From Opitutia bacterium UBA4506 (lineage in GTDB: Bacteria > Verrucomicrobiota > Verrucomicrobiia > Opitutales > Puniceicoccaceae), in contig DGMY01000058.1 of NCBI GenBank assembly GCA_002388665.1, forward strand, positions 1-19,799: a stretch of DNA of 19,799 nucleotides. Direction: 5' to 3'. The translations under genes were made by a program, and so were the position numbers. Shown here in pieces: positions 17,466-19,799 of the stretch (position 1 is its first letter; the number at the start of each line of letters is the position of its first letter). The notes under the pieces are model-generated. The model searched no databases, had not been told where the DNA came from, and was given only the letters and a program-made list of their open reading frames with translations.

Positions 17466-17570
17466 ACCTCAAAAGGGCGTCGTTTGGGTGGCCAAATCTA
17501 ATGAGACTTGCGAAGTCTGCTCTGGCTGAATATTTTTTTTTCGGTGAAGGATCCCAGCAGAACGGTAAAG

Positions 17571-19406
17571 ATGCGGAAAGGCCTCAATGGAAGAGTGGTT
17601 GCATTTTTGGCAGCTTCTCTCTGCCTCTTGCTCTCAGACGTAGCGCTGGTGCAATTGAATTTGCGATCTTCCCATCGGGAGTTTGAGGCGATTCTGGAGG
17701 AGAGGGCCTACGCTTCGATGTCGGTCTATGATCAGTATATCCATGCGATGGAAAATTCGATGGTGCAGCTCGCGACTTTTGTGGCGAGCGACCCGGAGAC
17801 GATGGATTTGGTGGAGCGGGGATTTCAAGCGGCTAGCGCGGGGAATGAGGAGGAAGCGAATGTCTATCGGACCCAGCTATTTGAAGAGATGATTGATAGC
17901 TGGCAACCTTTGCAGGATGCCTTTCACTACCGGCAATTGCATTTTCATCAAGGTCCGGGCGACACTAGTTTTCTGCGAGTTCACAAACCGGAGAAGTTCG
18001 GAGATGATCTTTCGTCCGTTCGCCATACGATCGTAGATGCGATTGCTGAAAATCGGATCACTTACGGCTTTGAGTCCGGGAGGGTTTATGCCGGGCTGCG
18101 GGGAGTGGTGCCGCTCGTGGTGAATGGGGAATGTATTGGTGCTTTGGAGGCAGGAATGTCCCTTAGAAATATTCTTGGTGAGCTTCATGAGGAAGCAGGT
18201 GACGATTTTGCCGTTTTACTGGATGAATCCTACGTGCGGGAAACGGTTTGGGAGGATCAGTTGAACAAGGTTTTTGGCACCTCTGAAGCGAATGCAAACT
18301 ACTTTATCGAGGCGACTACCAGCCCGTTTGTGAACGAAATTCTGGGCCGTGCAGAAGAGGTTTTCGAACGGGAGGCGGGTCAGGTCACCTACTCTCTTTT
18401 GGAGTTCGGGGACGAGTGGTTCGTCGTTCGCATGAAGCCCTTGATCGACTACCGATCCGAGCGCGACGGAGAGTACGATGGCGTCGGCCTGGTCCTATCC
18501 TGGTCGAATGTAAGCGAGGCCGTCGCCCGACAGGATCAGATTTTTCGGGCCAACCTGATCACCGCCGCAATTGGCTATGTGCTCGTGGAGTTACTGCTAT
18601 TCTTTGGTTTTCGACTTGGGACTCGGAGCCTTCGACGCCACATCGAGAATCAAAAGGCGTCCCTATCCTTCGCGAACGAACGCCTGAGAAGGTTTAATCA
18701 TTTGGTTTCCCATGATCTGAAAACTCCGTTTGCTGGCATTGTGAGCCTAGCGGAGATCATCGAGAATGATTTGGATCGCGGGAGGCGGTCTTACGGGGCG
18801 GAAGATTTTTCGGCGTTAAAGGAACACAACGCCACAATCCAGTCGGTGGCGAGCGATGCGCTCGAGCTGATCAACGGTCTATTGGAATCTTCGGAAGAAG
18901 GAGAAGGTGAGATTTTGGCAGCGCCAGTGTTGGTCAGCGACTTATTGAAGTCGGCCCGGAAGCAATTGGAGCTCCGTCTGGCCGACAAGCAGGGACGGAT
19001 CGTTGAGAAGGATACCGAGCACAAAGTCGTGGTCAACGGGGCGGAGTTTGTTCAGGTTTTGGTCAATCTGATCGACAACTCCCTGAAGTATTCTTCGCCG
19101 GAAAGGTCACCGGAAATCGTGGTCGATGTTCAGGAATCAGAAGAGGAGGTCTTGATCGTCGTCGAGGACAATGGCAGAGGGATTCCCGAGGAGGAACTCC
19201 ACAGTATATTCCGAAATCGCCAGCGGGTCGAGGAGGACCAGACGGAGGACGGACACGGGATTGGTCTGTTTATCGTCCGGCGCATCGTTCGCGAGAATCT
19301 CGGAGAGATTCGGGCCTTCTCCACGATTGGCGAGGGGACCAGGATGGAGATCCGGCTGCCTCGATTCTTCGACTCGCAGGAGTCGACGGACTCGGCGGAG
19401 TCATGA
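17571..19406 (+). CDS. Membrane sensor histidine kinase with extracytoplasmic dCache domain (orphan)
   Basis: From ATG 17571 the protein has 611 residues; the open frame extends to a TTG at 17508, but the ATG puts a basic N terminus directly before the first membrane helix (about 10-28). Residues about 30-325 are extracytoplasmic; the block with SFLRVHKPEKFGDDLSS and GLRGVVPL resembles double-Cache sensor domains (dCache_3 type) that bind small ligands. A second helix (about 329-348) leads, without an obvious HAMP domain, through a short coiled linker to the dimerisation/phosphoacceptor region (SHDLKTP, His381). The ATPase domain has an N box (Asn503 in NLIDNSLKYS), DNGRGIP (533-539) and GHGIGL (561-566). 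No response regulator adjoins it here; one could lie to the right of the window. Ligand unknown. The gene is flanked on both sides by REP-like repeats. Confidence 0.9.
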   Translation: MRKGLNGRVVAFLAASLCLLLSDVALVQLNLRSSHREFEAILEERAYASMSVYDQYIHAMENSMVQLATFVASDPETMDLVERGFQAASAGNEEEANVYRTQLFEEMIDSWQPLQDAFHYRQLHFHQGPGDTSFLRVHKPEKFGDDLSSVRHTIVDAIAENRITYGFESGRVYAGLRGVVPLVVNGECIGALEAGMSLRNILGELHEEAGDDFAVLLDESYVRETVWEDQLNKVFGTSEANANYFIEATTSPFVNEILGRAEEVFEREAGQVTYSLLEFGDEWFVVRMKPLIDYRSERDGEYDGVGLVLSWSNVSEAVARQDQIFRANLITAAIGYVLVELLLFFGFRLGTRSLRRHIENQKASLSFANERLRRFNHLVSHDLKTPFAGIVSLAEIIENDLDRGRRSYGAEDFSALKEHNATIQSVASDALELINGLLESSEEGEGEILAAPVLVSDLLKSARKQLELRLADKQGRIVEKDTEHKVVVNGAEFVQVLVNLIDNSLKYSSPERSPEIVVDVQESEEEVLIVVEDNGRGIPEEELHSIFRNRQRVEEDQTEDGHGIGLFIVRRIVRENLGEIRAFSTIGEGTRMEIRLPRFFDSQESTDSAES

Positions 19407-19569
19407 ACCTATCGAATTCCGGCCTAGCCTCTGTGCGTGGGGAGAATCCCGGTATGTGGGGAGAATGGATGGGTATCGGCCAGGAGGCCGAATGCGCTCC
19501 CGCGCCGTTCTAGATCCCCCTGAGCCAGGTTACCGCTACAGCGTCGAGGCAACCCTCGCGCCGCGCCAA

Positions 19570-19595
19570 AGCCCAAGCTTGAAAGCATGGGCTAC
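19570..19595 (-). repeat. REP-like element, type B, copy 2
   Basis: The same hairpin as 17317-17342 (arms AGCCCA/TGGGCT, GTAG head on the minus strand). The matching block runs 19554-19595, with one difference over 42 bases. Upstream similarity to the first copy is weaker but continues to about 19493 (GCGCTCCC, then CGCC). Confidence 0.78.
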
Positions 19596-19640
19596 TAGAT
19601 TCCCGTTCAGAGAGTGAGTGACTCGACATCCAGATATTCA

Positions 19641-19670
19641 GTAGCCGATGGCTTCAGCCTTCGCGCTCCC
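19641..19670 (+). repeat. REP-like element, type A, copy 2
   Basis: Thirty bases identical to 17217-17246, with the GTAG head and palindrome. Here it lies to the right of the type B copy, so the two heads point toward each other, the reverse of the arrangement at 17.2 kb. Confidence 0.75.
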
Positions 19671-19799
19671 GCGTCGTTCAAGATTCCCCATGTCGAAATC
19701 GAGGATGGAAATCGAGGACACCCACCGAAATTCCGGAGGAATTGACGCTGCGCGGGCAGTCGTCGCTGCGCTCCTCGGGTGAAGAGACCCCCAGAACTG

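Larger units (their letters stand above)
17190..17570. other. Repeat-rich intergenic region before the sensor kinase
   Basis: This 381-base gap contains four REP-like sequences (17217-17239, 17317-17342, 17346-17365, 17440-17462), the last inside a fragment related to the tandem array at the left end of the window. Near 17504-17518 is a short hairpin (AGACTT/AAGTCT, loop GCG), and nine T residues follow at 17533-17541; the 14-base gap between them is too long for a standard terminator. The promoter of the sensor kinase should lie here but is not evident. Confidence 0.7.
19407..19799. other. Intergenic tail with REP-like repeats
   Basis: No convincing gene to the right edge. Contents: a degenerate second copy of the 126-bp repeat pair (about 19493-19595), a type B copy (19570-19595), a type A copy (19641-19670) and a small perfect hairpin, AATTCC/GGAATT with loop GGA (19729-19743). 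GGAGGA near 19735 followed by an open frame to the edge could start a gene, but the translated residues show no protein character. Confidence 0.6.

Noticed and set aside
17504..17541. Rho-independent terminator before the sensor kinase
   Set aside because: The six-base hairpin and the nine-T run are separated by 14 bases, so the standard geometry is missing.
19735..19799. Possible new gene starting at a TTG after GGAGGA at the right edge
   Set aside because: Only about 19 codons are visible and the residues lack protein character; the sequence could equally be repeat-derived.

Overview
The window reads as chromosomal DNA from a member of the Verrucomicrobiota, most likely the Opitutia branch (Opitutales/Puniceicoccales type). 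This is inferred from gene content: a very large prepilin-like protein resembling 'Verru_Chthon cassette protein A', a glycoside hydrolase next to a LacI-type regulator, a sulfatase, a CE7-like acetyl esterase, and secreted multi-domain proteins. Starts are ATG, mostly without a clear Shine-Dalgarno sequence. No rRNA, tRNA, CRISPR, transposase or phage gene was found.

Layout. Bases 1-1293 are a tandem array of a ~159-bp non-coding unit (about eight copies, cut by the left window edge), each unit holding a long imperfect hairpin. A minus-strand gene for a secreted ~1006-residue metallophosphoesterase (1304-4324) ends 11 bases beyond the array. Next on the minus strand, from 9265 down to 4642, is a two-gene unit: a 1307-residue prepilin-like protein and, one base after its stop, a small exported protein of unknown function. 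Divergent from these, on the plus strand, are a 1110-residue GH2 hydrolase (9477-12809) and a LacI-family regulator (12819-13898), then a sulfatase (14203-15702) and an exported acetyl esterase (15837-17189). A repeat-rich intergenic region (17190-17570) precedes an orphan dCache sensor histidine kinase (17571-19406). The remaining 393 bases hold no confident gene but contain two more repeat copies.

How the genes may work together. Sulfatase + acetyl esterase + GH2 + LacI regulator is a compact locus for using a sulfated, acetylated polysaccharide or glycoside. The esterase has a signal peptide; the sulfatase and GH2 do not, so the last steps look cytoplasmic. A near-palindromic 14-bp motif, TTGGACAGTTCCAA, occurs 94 bases before the sulfatase start and twice (one copy degenerate) in the 211-bp divergent promoter region between the prepilin-like gene and GH2. 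It is a good candidate operator for the LacI-type protein. If so, the prepilin-like/exported pair belongs to the same regulon as the sugar genes, and this is the most interesting functional inference in the window.

The repeats appear to be one superfamily. The dispersed copies at 17.2-17.5 and 19.5-19.7 kb have a GTAG or GTGG head followed by an imperfect palindrome, as in REP elements mobilised by RAYT (TnpA_REP) transposases. The 159-bp unit carries two such sequences facing each other, so the array can be read as an amplified BIME-like doublet. No RAYT gene lies in this window.
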